Shown here: positions 35,245 to 43,643 of the stretch, piece after piece
Layout of the letters: each line of letters begins with the position of its first letter
How positions within the stretch are numbered: position 1 is the stretch's first letter
Position numbers and translations under genes: made by a program
Assembly: GCF_000378965.1 (NCBI RefSeq)
Contig: NZ_KB900536.1
Span: 259,583-323,582 of the forward strand
From: Thioalkalivibrio thiocyanodenitrificans ARhD 1
GTDB taxonomy: Bacteria; Pseudomonadota; Gammaproteobacteria; Ectothiorhodospirales; Ectothiorhodospiraceae
Direction: 5' to 3'
Length of the DNA: 64,000 nucleotides
The notes under the pieces: model-generated
Databases searched by the model: none
What the model saw: only the letters and a program-made list of their open reading frames with translations
Told to the model about the DNA's origin: nothing

Positions 35245-37680
35245 ATGTTGAACAAACAGTTCAGACGACCATTGATCGGCGCCACGAGTGCGTTGGCCCT
35301 GATCCTGGCCGGCGGACAAGGCGTCGCCGAGTTCACCCAGGATCGCACGCACTTGCATGCCTCGCACATCGTGCTGGCGCAGGCGGCCGGTCTGGATGCC
35401 GGTGCAAACGCCGCCACCGGTGCCGAGGCTGCTTCCGGTGCCAACGCCGGGACAGCGGCTGACGCCGCTGCCGGTGCCAATGCCGCGACCGGTGCCGAGG
35501 CTGCCTCCGGCGCCAATGCCGGGACAGCGGCTGACGCCGCAGAGGGCGCCAACGCCGCAACCGGTGCGGACGCCGCTTCCGGTGCCAATGTTGCTACTGA
35601 TGGCGCGGATGCCGCCACCGATGGGGCGGATGCTGCCGCGGGTGCCGATGCTGCTACGGGGGCCGAGGCGGCCACCGATGGCACTGACGCTGCCGCGGGT
35701 GCCGATGCCACTTCGGGTGCGGATGCCGCCACCGACGGTGCGGATGCCTCTGCCGGTGCCGAAGCGTCGGCCGGTGCGGATGCCGCGACCGACGGGGCTG
35801 AGGCCTCCGCCGGTGCCGATGCGTCTGCGGGCGCCACGTCCGTTGATGACGGCAGTGCGTCCGCCAGCGCCGAGAGTTCGGCCAGCGCCACTTCCAGCTC
35901 CGACGGCGGCAGTGCTTCTGCCAGTGCCGACAGCTCTGCCAGCGCCACCTCCGGTGATGATGGTGCGTCCGCCAGTGCCGAGAGTTCGGCCAGCGCCACT
36001 TCCAGTTCCGACGGTGGTAGTGCTTCTGCCAGTGCCGACAGCTCTGCCAGCGCCACCTCCGGTGACGATGGTGCGTCCGCCAGCGTGGATGCCTCAGCCG
36101 GCGCGACCTCCAGTGCCGATGGCGGCAGCCCGTCCGCCGATGCGTCCGGCAGTGCCGGGGCCAGCATCGATTCATCGGGTGCCTCTGCCGAGGCGGATGC
36201 TTCCGCCAGTGCCTCCAGCTCCATCGACACGGGTGCCGAAGGCGGTGCCAGCGTCGAGAGCAGCGCGTCTGCCGATGCCGGAGCCGCTTCGGGCGGCACG
36301 ACCGACACTACCGCCGGTGCGGACGGCATTGCCGCGGGCGACGGTGGTGCGGATGCAACGGTCGACGGTGGCGCCACCGCCGGTGTCGATGGCGGCGCGT
36401 CCGATGGCGTGAGCAGCGGCACCACGTTGGGTGCCGCCGCTGAGGGCAGTGCCTTCGGCGCCAGCGAGTCCGGCGAACCCGTGTCGGCCAGCGCCAGCGC
36501 CCAGGCCTCCGCCAGCGTGCAGACCAGCCCCGAGGGCGTGGTCAGCGGCTCGGCGACCAGTGGTGCCAGTGCCGACGTGAACGCCGACATTGGTACCGCG
36601 ACCACCTCCGCTTCGGCCACCGGCGCTTCCGGCGCCGAGAGTGGCGGTATCGGCGCCGAGGCCGGTGCGACCACCGAGGTGGGCGCCACGGCCGAGATCG
36701 GTGATAGCGGCATTGCGAGCAGCTCGTCCCAGGCCGGTGCCGGTGCGTCTGCCGCCAGCAATGAGAGCGGTGGTATCGCGCTTGCCGAGTCCATGGGCAT
36801 GGCCCAGGCCGGTTCCATCGACGGGTCCGGTGTCAACCAGGCCGCGACCGCCGCGTCTTCCGCTGCTGCCGCCGCGTTCGGCATTGCCGCCGACGGCTCG
36901 GTGAGTGCCGCGGTGTCCACTTCGGTCGAGGCCGCTGCCTCCGCCGCCGCCAATGCCGCCGAGGCGGCCCAGTCGGCGGCCCAGGCGAGCTCCGCGGCCG
37001 AGGCCCAGGCCAGTGTCACGCAGGCCGGTGAGGCTGCGGTTGAGGCCCAGGCTGCGGCGGAAGCGGCTGCCGAGGCTGCGAGCATTGACGGCTCCGCGGA
37101 GGCCCAGTCGGCCGCCGAGGCGGCTGCCGAGGCCGCGAGCCAGGCGCAGGTGGCCAGTGATGCAGCCGATGGCTTTGTAACCGCGCACTCGAGCTCCTGG
37201 TCCAGGACGGTGGAGACGCCGCACATGACCATGACACTCGCCCGCAGCCACAGCGTGGCCAACGCGCCCGGTGAGGGCAATGCCGTGGCGCATTCCTTGG
37301 CCAAGGCCCAGTCCTTCAACACGCCGGGGAATACTTCCTCGACTGCGATGGCCAGGTCCATGGCCAAGGCGGTTGGTGATGCCGAGGCTTATGCGAGTGC
37401 GGCCGCCGAGGCTGCGGTCGATGCCGAGACTGCAGCAACCGCCGAGGCCGTTGCCGAAGCGACGGCGCGTGCCGAGATGGCCGCCGAGGCCGCGGCGCAG
37501 GCCGCGGCTGAAGCCCACTCGATCGCGACCAGCGAGGGTACGGCTGAAGCCGAGGCTGCTGCCGAGGCTGCCGTGGAAGCCGCACTCCTGGCCCAGGCCC
37601 AGGCCGAAGCCGCCGCGCGTGTGGCGATCGTCGAGCCGGATGTCTCCGAGCCCGAAGAGGCGACTGCCTCCATTCAGTGA
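35245..37680 (+). CDS. Large secreted Ala/Ser/Gly/Asp repeat protein
   Basis: 811 residues from an ATG with a perfect ribosome site (TAAGGAGGG). A Sec-like signal (MLNKQFRRPLIGATSALALILAGG) is followed by layers of repeats. Residues about 50-200 are short GADAATDGADAAAG-type units. About 205-290 are 17-19-residue SASADSSASATSGDDG units arranged in 36-residue pairs (108-bp DNA period, 35911 to about 36126). Residues about 530-640 are Ala/Glu helix-like repeats. A non-repetitive island (SSSWSRTVETPHMTMTLARSHS) lies near 650-670, and the acidic Ala-rich tail ends in SIQ. I see no Cys. It is likely a disordered or fibrous exported matrix or adhesin-like protein. I know no family. It heads the four-gene locus to 40200. 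Confidence 0.8.
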   Translation: MLNKQFRRPLIGATSALALILAGGQGVAEFTQDRTHLHASHIVLAQAAGLDAGANAATGAEAASGANAGTAADAAAGANAATGAEAASGANAGTAADAAEGANAATGADAASGANVATDGADAATDGADAAAGADAATGAEAATDGTDAAAGADATSGADAATDGADASAGAEASAGADAATDGAEASAGADASAGATSVDDGSASASAESSASATSSSDGGSASASADSSASATSGDDGASASAESSASATSSSDGGSASASADSSASATSGDDGASASVDASAGATSSADGGSPSADASGSAGASIDSSGASAEADASASASSSIDTGAEGGASVESSASADAGAASGGTTDTTAGADGIAAGDGGADATVDGGATAGVDGGASDGVSSGTTLGAAAEGSAFGASESGEPVSASASAQASASVQTSPEGVVSGSATSGASADVNADIGTATTSASATGASGAESGGIGAEAGATTEVGATAEIGDSGIASSSSQAGAGASAASNESGGIALAESMGMAQAGSIDGSGVNQAATAASSAAAAAFGIAADGSVSAAVSTSVEAAASAAANAAEAAQSAAQASSAAEAQASVTQAGEAAVEAQAAAEAAAEAASIDGSAEAQSAAEAAAEAASQAQVASDAADGFVTAHSSSWSRTVETPHMTMTLARSHSVANAPGEGNAVAHSLAKAQSFNTPGNTSSTAMARSMAKAVGDAEAYASAAAEAAVDAETAATAEAVAEATARAEMAAEAAAQAAAEAHSIATSEGTAEAEAAAEAAVEAALLAQAQAEAAARVAIVEPDVSEPEEATASIQ
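35911..36126 (+). repeat. 108-bp tandem repeat inside the repeat-protein gene
   Basis: AGTGCTTCTGCCAGTGCCGA recurs at 35911 and 36019, exactly 108 bp apart, with the sequence between nearly identical. The repeat encodes a 36-residue Ser/Ala unit with alternating SSSDGG and SGDDG ends. Such repeats readily expand or contract by recombination, so protein length may vary between strains. Confidence 0.8.
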
Positions 37681-37865
37681 TGCACATCGCTGGATGACCC
37701 GTCCAGGGAAGGACATGACCGGGTGGCCGCTGCTCACGCGCCGGCCACCCGGTCATTCCCATTCTACCGGCGCAAGACTCACGAACCGGCAAGGCCGGTG
37801 GCGACGGTCGAGTGGACAGGACACTCGGGCAACTGATCAATCGCAACCCGTTTCGAGGAGTGACC

Positions 37866-38318
37866 ATGTTTGAACGCATATCCATATTCATCATCGCAGC
37901 CATGTTCACCATGCTGGCAGTGCCCGGGCTGTGGGCGCTCACGCTGTCGGCCACGGCGGATGAACACGTCGAAGGAGGGACCACGATGAGCAGTCAGGAA
38001 ACATCCCGAGACACGCTGCGCGCCGGCAAGTCGGATACCGGCGCCCGGGCCAGCGCCAGCGCCACGGCCAGCGCAAGTGCAAGTGCAAGTTCGAGTGCCA
38101 GCGCCAGCGCCAGTGCCAAGGCGGGCGCGTCGTCTTCCGCGGACGGTTCCGGGAAGGGCGGTTGCCGGGCGGAGTCCTCATCGACCGCCGAGGCGAGGTC
38201 CGGGGACGAACACGTCTACGACTCGGATCGGGACGCGGCATATGACGAAAGCGGCGATTGCCGGGCCGAGGCCGAATCCAGTGCAAGCGCGAGGGCGGGA
38301 GATCGAGGGGGCGAGTGA
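37866..38318 (+). CDS. Small membrane-anchored Ala/Ser-repeat protein
   Basis: 150 residues from an ATG with GAGGAG upstream. The start is one hydrophobic helix (FIIAAMFTMLAVPGLWAL), either a signal or an anchor. The middle is an Ala/Ser repeat (ASASATASASASASSSASA) of the same composition as the large protein before it, and the end is acidic with two Cys (GGCRAESS, GDCRAEAES). A second start at 37986 with GGAGGG before it would give a form without the helix. It is probably a companion or anchor for the large repeat protein; this is inference from position and composition. Confidence 0.65.
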   Translation: MFERISIFIIAAMFTMLAVPGLWALTLSATADEHVEGGTTMSSQETSRDTLRAGKSDTGARASASATASASASASSSASASASAKAGASSSADGSGKGGCRAESSSTAEARSGDEHVYDSDRDAAYDESGDCRAEAESSASARAGDRGGE

Positions 38319-38372
38319 TGCTCGCCCGGTCCGGCTTGTTTCAGCAACTTCAGTCAGAGGAGAGCCGCAAGA

Positions 38373-39302
38373 ATGATGTACACAAATGCGGACCGATTGT
38401 TGCGCGGGGTCGCGACGACCCTGCTCGTGGTGAGCGTGTCGGGGTGCTCATGGATCGGCCTTGGCGGCAGCAGGGATGCCGCTCCCGGTGATACCGGTCT
38501 CTACGCAGCGCATGCGGGTGAGCTGCAGCGTCTGGACGGAGACCGGGAATGGGAGATGCAGACCTGGGAGACGCGCTCCAATCTCTCACCGGGTACGGAA
38601 CTGGTGGTGCGGCATCCCGACCTGCAGGGCGCGGGGGACGCGCTCCGGGAGATGATTCATCTGCGCCGGGTGGCATGGGTGAGAAGCGAGATCACTCATG
38701 AGGGCGACATCGTTCCCGTGGAAGGCAGCACCTGGGCGGTGGCAGACGTCGATGAACTGCGGGTGCCGTTCAGAGTGGAAACCTATGACTCCGATGCGCA
38801 GACCGTGCGCGTGATCCCAGAGGACAGACTGGGGCGGGGCCTCTACTCGCTGCAGCTTCGCACCAGGTCCAACACACTCAGTGCCCGGCTCGGCATTGAC
38901 TGGAATTCCGTGGACAGGCGGCAGTACTCCGCCGCCCACTGCGTGGATCGCTATCTTGGCGCCACGGTTCGCTATCGCCCGTGTTCCGAGCAGGAGCAGG
39001 CGCTGGCGTCCCGGTGGCTGAGGATCCATCTGGTCGACCCGGAGATGCGCGAGGCTCTTGGGCAGCAGAAGCTCATCGTTCAGGGCGTGGTGGTCAATAC
39101 CTCCGAGCGCAAGCGCAGGGTGCCCACGCTCGAGGCGCAACTGCGTTCCACCGAGGGCGAGGTGCTCAAGACATGGCGGTTCGATCCCGTGTCGGCAGAA
39201 CTCGATCCCGGCACTTCCACGCGCTTCCGCAGCGAGATACCGGATCCGCCCCCCACGACGAGGAACGTGCACGTCACGTTCTCGTTGGGCGGCGCGAGCT
39301 GA
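38373..39302 (+). CDS. Lipoprotein with DUF3426-like C-terminal domain
   Basis: 309 residues starting MMYTN, with GAGGAG 11 bases upstream. The signal ends in the lipobox VSGC, giving a lipid-anchored Cys near residue 25. The C-terminal third (LIVQGVVVNTSERKRRVPTLEAQLRSTEGEVLKTWRF and NVHVTFSLG) follows the FxLYD/DUF3426 beta-sandwich pattern that is common in periplasmic accessory proteins. The middle is unassigned. It lies between the small repeat protein and an outer-membrane barrel, so a role in exporting or docking the repeat proteins is plausible but unproven. Confidence 0.75.
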   Translation: MMYTNADRLLRGVATTLLVVSVSGCSWIGLGGSRDAAPGDTGLYAAHAGELQRLDGDREWEMQTWETRSNLSPGTELVVRHPDLQGAGDALREMIHLRRVAWVRSEITHEGDIVPVEGSTWAVADVDELRVPFRVETYDSDAQTVRVIPEDRLGRGLYSLQLRTRSNTLSARLGIDWNSVDRRQYSAAHCVDRYLGATVRYRPCSEQEQALASRWLRIHLVDPEMREALGQQKLIVQGVVVNTSERKRRVPTLEAQLRSTEGEVLKTWRFDPVSAELDPGTSTRFRSEIPDPPPTTRNVHVTFSLGGAS

Positions 39303-39363
39303 TCCGGGCGCGGCATCTGCAGCGTGCAGTCTTCCCTAAAACCAATCCAAGGAGAACAACCTC

Positions 39364-40200
39364 ATGGCCTTCAAGCCTGTATCAAGAAAAACGATGATCT
39401 GCAGCGCGGGTGTGCTGTGTCTGGGTCTGCTGCCGCAGGTGGTGCTCGGCGCGGCATGGACGCGGCCGCAGGGGAGCCTCCTGGTGCTCGCGCCGGTGTC
39501 CTACACAGTGGCCGACAAGGCCTTCGATGACAGCGGCAATCGCGTGGACCGGCTGCGTTTCAGGATGGTGGAGTTCAGCCCGCTCATCGAGTACGGGGTC
39601 ACCGATTCCTTCACCGCCGGCATACAGCCGAAGTACAGGCGGGTCAGTGTCGACACGGGAAACGGAACGGCCACCAACTCCGGACTTGCGGAGACCGATC
39701 TGATCGCCCGGCAGCGTTTGTGGAGCCGGGATCAGGCGGCCTTCTCGGTTCAGGGGACCGTCAAGGTCCCGATCAACCCGGATGAGGATCACGCCGCCGC
39801 GCTGGGACGCGACCAGGTGGATGCTGAGATCAAGTTCATGTACGGAAACCGTCGCCCGGTGGGAGGGGGGCGGATTTTCTACAACAGTGAAATGGGGTTC
39901 CGCAAGCGTTTCGAGGGGCCCGACGATGAACTGTCGATCAATGCATTCATCGGCTGGACGCCGGGAGGCGCATGGTCGGTCATTGCACGCTCCGCCAACA
40001 CCTTCGGCATCGGCAACGATGATGAGAACGGTGACGTGCTGACCGCCGGACCCAGCTACACGCGTCACGATGCGCAGCTTATGGCGAGCTACCGGCTTCC
40101 CAACACCATGTCCGTGGTGGGCGGCGTCTCGACCACTTATGCGGGTGAGAACGTGGGTGTCGGCCGAACCGGGTTCATGGCCGTGACGATGCCTTTCTAG
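39364..40200 (+). CDS. Outer-membrane beta-barrel protein of the repeat-protein locus
   Basis: 278 residues with a signal peptide (ICSAGVLCLGLLPQVVLGAAW, cut near residue 30), AAGGAG before the ATG, and a C-terminal Phe (AVTMPF) typical of BAM substrates. Strand-like alternation (FSPLIEYGVTDSFTAGIQPKYRRVSVD, RIFYNSEMGFRKRFEG) resembles the putative channels of the phenol-degradation MetA/transporter group. It could be the outer-membrane pore or anchor of this locus. It is 61 bp after the lipoprotein gene and probably co-transcribed. Confidence 0.75.
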   Translation: MAFKPVSRKTMICSAGVLCLGLLPQVVLGAAWTRPQGSLLVLAPVSYTVADKAFDDSGNRVDRLRFRMVEFSPLIEYGVTDSFTAGIQPKYRRVSVDTGNGTATNSGLAETDLIARQRLWSRDQAAFSVQGTVKVPINPDEDHAAALGRDQVDAEIKFMYGNRRPVGGGRIFYNSEMGFRKRFEGPDDELSINAFIGWTPGGAWSVIARSANTFGIGNDDENGDVLTAGPSYTRHDAQLMASYRLPNTMSVVGGVSTTYAGENVGVGRTGFMAVTMPF

Positions 40201-40260
40201 CGGCGCCTTCTCACCAGGTTGTTCATCTGGAGGGTTGCCGCGATGCAGGGGCCTTCTCGC

Positions 40261-40333
40261 GTAGGAGCCCGGTCCTCCGGGCGAACGGCCCCCCGCACCG
40301 ATGGATCGATCGCCCGGGGGACCGGGCTCCTAC
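40261..40333. repeat. Dispersed intergenic inverted repeat, copy 2
   Basis: The outer arms GTAGGAGCCCGGTCC and the complementary GACCGGGCTCCTAC enclose CCGATGGATCGATCGCCC. The preceding tract TTGTTCATCTGGAGGGT is shared with the decayed copy near 50600. It is nearly the same as copy 1 at 22244-22318. Confidence 0.75.
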
Positions 40334-40367
40334 AATGCGTGGGTGTGTACACAGCCTGCTTACGGTC

Positions 40368-40439
40368 CGGATAGGGCGCAGCCGCATCCCGCCTACCGGG
40401 CTGAGGCATGGCGGATGCGCTTTGCTTATCCGCCCTACG
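40368..40439. repeat. REP-like inverted repeat pair
   Basis: The left arm GGATAGGGCGCAGCCGCATCC and the right arm GGATGCGCTTTGCTTATCCG are imperfect complements. The arms resemble the compact REP unit at 20035-20064. Confidence 0.5.
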
Positions 40440-40576
40440 TCTCCAAGCTCGCCTGTGAACAATCTGGTGGGTTTACGCATCTGGCACTGCTTCGGCGAGA
40501 GGAGCGGTAGCCCTGGTACAGGGGTGTCACGTGGAGCCCCTTTTCTTTCGGAAGGAATTCAGCCCCCGGGAGTCCA

Positions 40577-41485
40577 TCAGTCCTGCTCGTGCAGTTCGTG
40601 ACGAACAGGGTCCAGGGACATCAGGTAGACGGCGATCGCGCGCCGGTCGTCGTCGGTGAGGTGGCTGGTGCCTTCGTTTATCACGTCGGCCATGTCGCTG
40701 CCTGCGAAATCCCCGTCCGGATCCATGCCCATGTCCAGGTAGCGCACGATGTGGCGCCCCCGCCAGCGGCCGATGCCGGTTTCCTCGTCCGGCGTGATGT
40801 TTGGGATCACGTCGCCATTGGGCAGGCGCTGGCCGGCGAACAGCCGGCTCGGGTCCAGACCCCCGGTAAGGGTGCGAGGGGTATGGCACTCGGCGCAGTG
40901 GGCCATGGCGTTGGTCAGATAGGCGCCGCGGTTCCATTCGTCCGATTCGGATTCACGCGGATGAAACTCGCCGGGGCGAAGGTGCAGCACGTTCCAGAAG
41001 CGCAGCCCCGGGCGGAACCGGGCGTACCAGACCAGCTCGTGGGGCCGATTCTCCTTCCTGACGGGTTCGATTGACTGGAGATAGGCCCAGATGGCCTCGA
41101 TGTCCTCGCGCTTCATGCGCGTGTAGGAGGTGTAGGGCAGGGCCGGGTAGTAGTGGCGGCCGTCGGGTCCACGGCCCTGCTGCAGGGCGCGTACCAGGTC
41201 GTCGGCGGTCCAGGCGCCGATGCCGGTGTCCGGATCCGGGGTGATGTTGGGGCCGTAGAACGTGCCGAACGGGCTGTCGATGGCACGGCCGCCGGCCAGG
41301 AACGGGGCGTCGTCCGATTTCGCTGTGTGGCAGGAAACGCAACCCGCGGCGCGCAGGTTGTACTCGCCCCGCTTGACGAGTTCCTCGTCCGGTCCGGCGT
41401 GCAGAACGGACGCCGCCGCGAACAGGCAGCCGAAAAACAGCGCGGGCCGAAGCCCGCGCCCTGGTAACGTGCGGAAACGCAACAT
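40577..41485 (-). CDS. Diheme c-type cytochrome
   Basis: 302 residues with a signal peptide (ending AAASVLHAG) and two CxxCH heme sites: CVSCH near residue 49 and CAECH near 196. Each is in a cytochrome c domain with a distal Met candidate. The layout is like the cytochrome subunits of membrane alcohol/sugar dehydrogenases, cut to two hemes. It should carry electrons in the periplasm. The cytochrome c' gene ends 7 bp upstream on the same strand, so they form an operon. Confidence 0.9.
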   Translation of the reverse strand: MLRFRTLPGRGLRPALFFGCLFAAASVLHAGPDEELVKRGEYNLRAAGCVSCHTAKSDDAPFLAGGRAIDSPFGTFYGPNITPDPDTGIGAWTADDLVRALQQGRGPDGRHYYPALPYTSYTRMKREDIEAIWAYLQSIEPVRKENRPHELVWYARFRPGLRFWNVLHLRPGEFHPRESESDEWNRGAYLTNAMAHCAECHTPRTLTGGLDPSRLFAGQRLPNGDVIPNITPDEETGIGRWRGRHIVRYLDMGMDPDGDFAGSDMADVINEGTSHLTDDDRRAIAVYLMSLDPVRHELHEQD

Positions 41486-41492
41486 CAGGCCG

Positions 41493-41969
41493 TCAGTTGC
41501 TCTGACGGAAGTCGTCGTGGCACGCGGTGCAGGACTGGCCCAGTTCGCGGAAACGCGGTCCGAGGTTCTCGTCCCCGCCTTCGATGGCCTCCAGCAGTGT
41601 CACGGCCGCGTTGTGGGTTTCCGTGGAGAGCTGTTCGAAACGCTCCATGTTCTCCCAGATACCCGGCAGGGCATCCGTGTCGCCGAAATCGGTGCCTTCC
41701 GGGAAGAGGGAGGGGATGTCCCGGGACATCTCCACGATGAACCCGGCGTGCAGGGCCAGATTGCCGCGATAGTCCTCCGCGCCGTCCACGATCACCGCCG
41801 CCAGGGAGGCCATGTTGCCGCCGATGGCCCGCATCGCGCCCTTGCGGTAGTCGATCTTGATTTCGTCTTCCTCGAACGCATGCACCTGGGTCACGGCGCC
41901 GAGCCCGAGCCCCAGCGTCAGGGCAATTCCGAAACACAATTCACGGACCAACAAAGCGGGTTGCTGCAT
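41493..41969 (-). CDS. Cytochrome c'
   Basis: 158 residues with a signal peptide (cut after about QVHA, residue 31). The single heme site CTACH is near the C-terminus (SCTACHDDFR), which defines cytochrome c' among four-helix c cytochromes. The axial His in CxxCH leaves a five-coordinate iron that binds NO or CO, so nitrosative-stress protection is the usual role. AAGGAGG lies before the ATG. It is transcribed with the diheme cytochrome that follows. Confidence 0.92.
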   Translation of the reverse strand: MQQPALLVRELCFGIALTLGLGLGAVTQVHAFEEDEIKIDYRKGAMRAIGGNMASLAAVIVDGAEDYRGNLALHAGFIVEMSRDIPSLFPEGTDFGDTDALPGIWENMERFEQLSTETHNAAVTLLEAIEGGDENLGPRFRELGQSCTACHDDFRQSN

Positions 41970-42086
41970 GTCATACCTCCTTGATCAAGCCGACTTGGGA
42001 TGTAACGTGCGCAGAAGTTATTGATTGTAAATAGCTATCCGGACGGGGCCGGCGGGGAGACCGGTCCGCGGCCCGGTTGCGGTTAT

Positions 42087-42107
42087 TCTAGACTCATGAG
42101 GTCTAGA
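42087..42107. promoter_or_regulatory. Inverted repeat between cytochrome c' and tRNA-Arg
   Basis: TCTAGAC (42087-42093) and GTCTAGA (42101-42107) form a 7-bp inverted repeat around a 7-base centre. It lies upstream of both the cytochrome c' operon and the tRNA. It could be an operator; no regulator is implied. Confidence 0.35.
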
Positions 42108-42186
42108 CTCAACCCCGGACCGATGGTTCACCCGTGCCCCGCACTTGACGCCCGGCGCCCGCCCAAGGATAATTCGCCGCTTTCAA

Positions 42187-42263
42187 GCGCCCGTAGCTCA
42201 GTTGGATAGAGTACCTGGCTACGAACCAGGTGGTCGGAGGTTCGAATCCTTCCGGGCGCGCCA
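42187..42263 (+). tRNA. tRNA-Arg(ACG)
   Basis: 77 bases with the acceptor stem GCGCCCG/CGGGCGC, D-arm, anticodon stem CCTGG/CCAGG around loop CTACGAA (anticodon ACG), T-arm with GGTTCGAATCC and encoded CCA. A strong terminator follows immediately. Confidence 0.96.
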
Positions 42264-42268
42264 GACCA

Positions 42269-42301
42269 GAAAGGGCCCACCTCTGAGGTGGGCCCTTTTT
42301 T
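42269..42301 (+). terminator. Rho-independent terminator after tRNA-Arg
   Basis: The stem AAAGGGCCCACCT and AGGTGGGCCCTTT pair perfectly around CTG and are followed by a T-run. It may also serve the convergent TRAP operon. Confidence 0.92.
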
Positions 42302-42338
42302 GTGTCCTGAAGGGGTCCGGCCGGATCCTGCGCGCTCG

Positions 42339-43628
42339 TTACCGTACCCCGCTGTACTGCACCAGTGTCATCGTCAGGGCGGGCCAGAAGGCGATAACCA
42401 GCCATGCGAACATCAGGGCCGCGAGGTAGGGCAGCACGAAGCGCACGAGCCGGAAGTAGGGAATGCCGGTGATGCTGCTGGCCACGTAGAGGTTCAGGCC
42501 GAACGGCGGGGTTATGAAGCCAATGGCCGCGCCGACCAGAAAGATCACCGCGAAGTGGATGGGATCGACGCCCATGGACACCGCGATCGGGGCCAGGATC
42601 GGGGCCAGGATGATCGTGACCGGCAGGCTTTCCAGCACCATGCCGGCGATCAGTACCAGCGCCATGCAGGCGAGCAGGACGGTGTAGTAGCCGCCCAGTC
42701 CGCCCAGAAAGGCATTGAGCACCTCGGCCGCGCCGAGCAGTGACAGCACCTGCTGCATGACCACGGAGACTGCGATCAGCGGTGCCAGGATGCCGGTGAT
42801 CTGTCCCGAGCGCATGAGGATATCCGGCAGCTTGCGCAGGCGGATCTCCCGGGTGACGAGCACGCCGGCGAGCAGGCAGAAGCCGACCGTGATGCCGGCG
42901 GCCTCGGTGGGGGAGAACAGGCCGGAATAGATGCCATAGAGCACCAGTGCGATTGCGACAAAACCCAGGTAGGCCCGCAGACCCATGCGCAGCGAAGTGA
43001 CCGCATTGAAGCGGATCACGGTGCCCCACTTGTACCGGCGCGCCACAAGGAAGCAGGCGAGCATCATCATCACCACCATCAGAATCCCGGGCAGCATGCC
43101 GCCGATGAACAGGTCGCTGATGGAAAGGTTCATCAGGAAGCCGTAGACGATGAAGATGATGCTGGGCGGGATGATGATGCCTACCGTGCCGCCGGCAGCG
43201 GCGGTGGACGCTGCAAAGCGCTTGTCGTAGCCGTTCTCCACCATCTCCGGGTGCATGATGGAACCGATGGTGGCCGTGGTGCCCGCGTTCGAGCCGGAGA
43301 TGGCCGCGAACAGGCCGCAGGCTCCGATGGTCGCCATGCCCAGGCCGCCACGCAGCCAGCCGAGCACCGAATAGGCGAAATCGGCCAGACGTTTGGCGAT
43401 GCCTCCGGCGTTGATCAGGTCCCCGGTGAGTATGAACAGGGGCAGGGCAAGCAGGCCGTAGAAGGACAGGCCCTCGAACAGCGTCGAACCCAGATTGAAC
43501 AGGGTGAAATCGATGATCAGGCTCACGCCGATGATCCAGAAGCCGATCACGAGGAAGACCGGCACGCCGATGATGAACAGGAACGTCACGCCGAGGGTCA
43601 CCAGCAGTATCAGTTGTCCGTCACTCAT
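42339..43628 (-). CDS. dctM: TRAP transporter large permease (DctM type)
   Basis: 429 residues and about 12 membrane helices of the DctM/YiaN family (LPLFILTGDLINAGGIAKRL, NAGTTATIGSIMHPEMVENGYDKRFAASTAAAGGTVGIIIPPS). It is the ion-coupled channel of a tripartite periplasmic transporter for an organic acid or related solute. It is last in the dctP-dctQ-dctM order, starting 15 bp after dctQ ends. Confidence 0.94.
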   Translation of the reverse strand: MSDGQLILLVTLGVTFLFIIGVPVFLVIGFWIIGVSLIIDFTLFNLGSTLFEGLSFYGLLALPLFILTGDLINAGGIAKRLADFAYSVLGWLRGGLGMATIGACGLFAAISGSNAGTTATIGSIMHPEMVENGYDKRFAASTAAAGGTVGIIIPPSIIFIVYGFLMNLSISDLFIGGMLPGILMVVMMMLACFLVARRYKWGTVIRFNAVTSLRMGLRAYLGFVAIALVLYGIYSGLFSPTEAAGITVGFCLLAGVLVTREIRLRKLPDILMRSGQITGILAPLIAVSVVMQQVLSLLGAAEVLNAFLGGLGGYYTVLLACMALVLIAGMVLESLPVTIILAPILAPIAVSMGVDPIHFAVIFLVGAAIGFITPPFGLNLYVASSITGIPYFRLVRFVLPYLAALMFAWLVIAFWPALTMTLVQYSGVR

Positions 43629-43643
43629 CTTCGTGCTCCGCGC

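Larger units (their letters stand above)
40201..40576. other. Intergenic region with two kinds of inverted repeat
   Basis: 376 bp between convergent genes. It holds dispersed repeat copy 2 (40261-40333) and a REP-like pair (40368-40439). No gene or clear T-rich terminator was seen. Confidence 0.6.

Noticed and set aside
35380-36130. Ice-nucleation or RTX-type repeats
   Set aside because: There is no GGxGxD calcium motif or ice-nucleation octapeptide; the units are Ala/Ser/Asp without those patterns.
35163-37367. 734-codon open frame antisense to the repeat-protein gene
   Set aside because: It is the mirror of a gene made of GCN/TCN/GGN codons, which avoids stops in the antisense frame. It has no ribosome site and gives a similar low-complexity peptide.
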